A stretch of 64,000 nucleotides of DNA, taken from positions 248,001-312,000 of the forward strand of contig JAJRPJ010000012.1 of the NCBI GenBank assembly GCA_024280835.1, in the 5' to 3' direction. Below, in pieces: positions 63,730-64,000 of this stretch. The translations under genes and the position numbers were made by a program. Each line of letters opens with the position of its first letter. The first letter of the stretch is position 1. Source of the stretch: Candidatus Zixiibacteriota bacterium (GTDB lineage Bacteria; Zixibacteria; MSB-5A5; GN15; JACZUZ01). Below the pieces are notes generated by a model. It worked only from the letters and a program-made list of their open reading frames with translations. It made no database searches and had not been told where the DNA came from.

Positions 63730-64000
63730 TTGTTCTCATACACGCAGATGACCAGTAGGTTCAATCTACTCTCTAAACTCCAACATCATCCGCCCAAATT
63801 CTCAGAGGCAATAACAACTCAATAAGTACCTTTTGCAACCCCGCAGGAAACCACCAAATTCGCTCACAGCGATAACAATAGCCAGTGGTCTCCAAATTGA
63901 AGTCCAGCACAAGTCTAACACCGTAACAATATCTCTGTAAAGGATTAAACCGCTAATCAGCAAGGAATCTCAAAGCCCCCTAGGCAAGAAACGGACCTTC
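63730..64000. other. Region upstream of the Wza-like gene, up to the window edge
   Basis: No coding frame supported. The promoter of the polysaccharide locus is expected here but was not identified. Confidence 0.45.

Noticed and set aside
1-64000. tRNA, rRNA, riboswitch, integrase or insertion sequence
   Set aside because: No clover-leaf, rRNA-like sequence, transposase motif or flanking target-site duplication was seen by eye; a covariance-model scan was not possible.

Overview
Organism. The window looks like a Gram-negative chromosome from the FCB superphylum, most like Zixibacteria or a relative. This is inference from gene style, not from a marker phylogeny. The signs are several large secreted proteins that end in a FlgD-like/type IX-type sorting domain, proteins that end in a two-repeat dockerin-like tail, a 31-residue AURKAIP1/COX24-type ribosomal protein, and outer-membrane export genes. 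No rRNA, tRNA, CRISPR array or transposase gene was seen. The + strand has more C than G in both orientations of gene where I counted, which suggests replication-linked skew.

Layout. Positions 1-1069 hold a truncated EF-hand membrane protein and LemA. Positions 1383-19256 are mostly + strand: a sorting-domain secreted protein, an M61 peptidase, an LTA-synthase-like membrane sulfatase-fold enzyme, a DUF5989 microprotein with an SGNH hydrolase, an aldehyde dehydrogenase with a GlcD-type oxidase, pilT on the minus strand, a DUF885 lipoprotein, a LamG lipoprotein and a small beta-barrel. Positions 19353-25575 hold three minus-strand secreted proteins that share the same dockerin-like tail: an M23 peptidase, a metzincin and a Reeler-like protein. 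Then come purD with large disordered insertions, a TPR protein and a 973-residue sorting-domain protein.

Positions 32415-34051 hold the COX24-type protein, an HU/IHF protein, a REPIN-like palindrome and a small island of orphan ORFs whose strand skew is reversed. Positions 34319-47273 are a minus-strand housekeeping run: sppA, an MltD-like transglycosylase, miaA, mutL, mutS, a SPOR protein, lapB, lapA and a small exported protein. Positions 47526-53305 hold a translationally coupled pair: a subtilase with FG-GAP repeats and a sorting-domain protein. Positions 53535-57879 hold an RND efflux pump whose permease carries one in-frame stop, plus its adaptor. Positions 57902-63729 are an exopolysaccharide export module: Wza-like, Wzz-like, a possible 33-residue peptide, a TPR protein, a CpsD-like kinase and a DUF3473-type deacetylase.

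How it fits together. The strongest system-level signal is a cell-surface assembly. Three neighbouring exported proteins carry dockerin-like tails, and two nearby exported proteins carry domains that look like cohesins (one protein has both). The second notable locus is the small orphan-gene island at about 33.3-34.05 kb.
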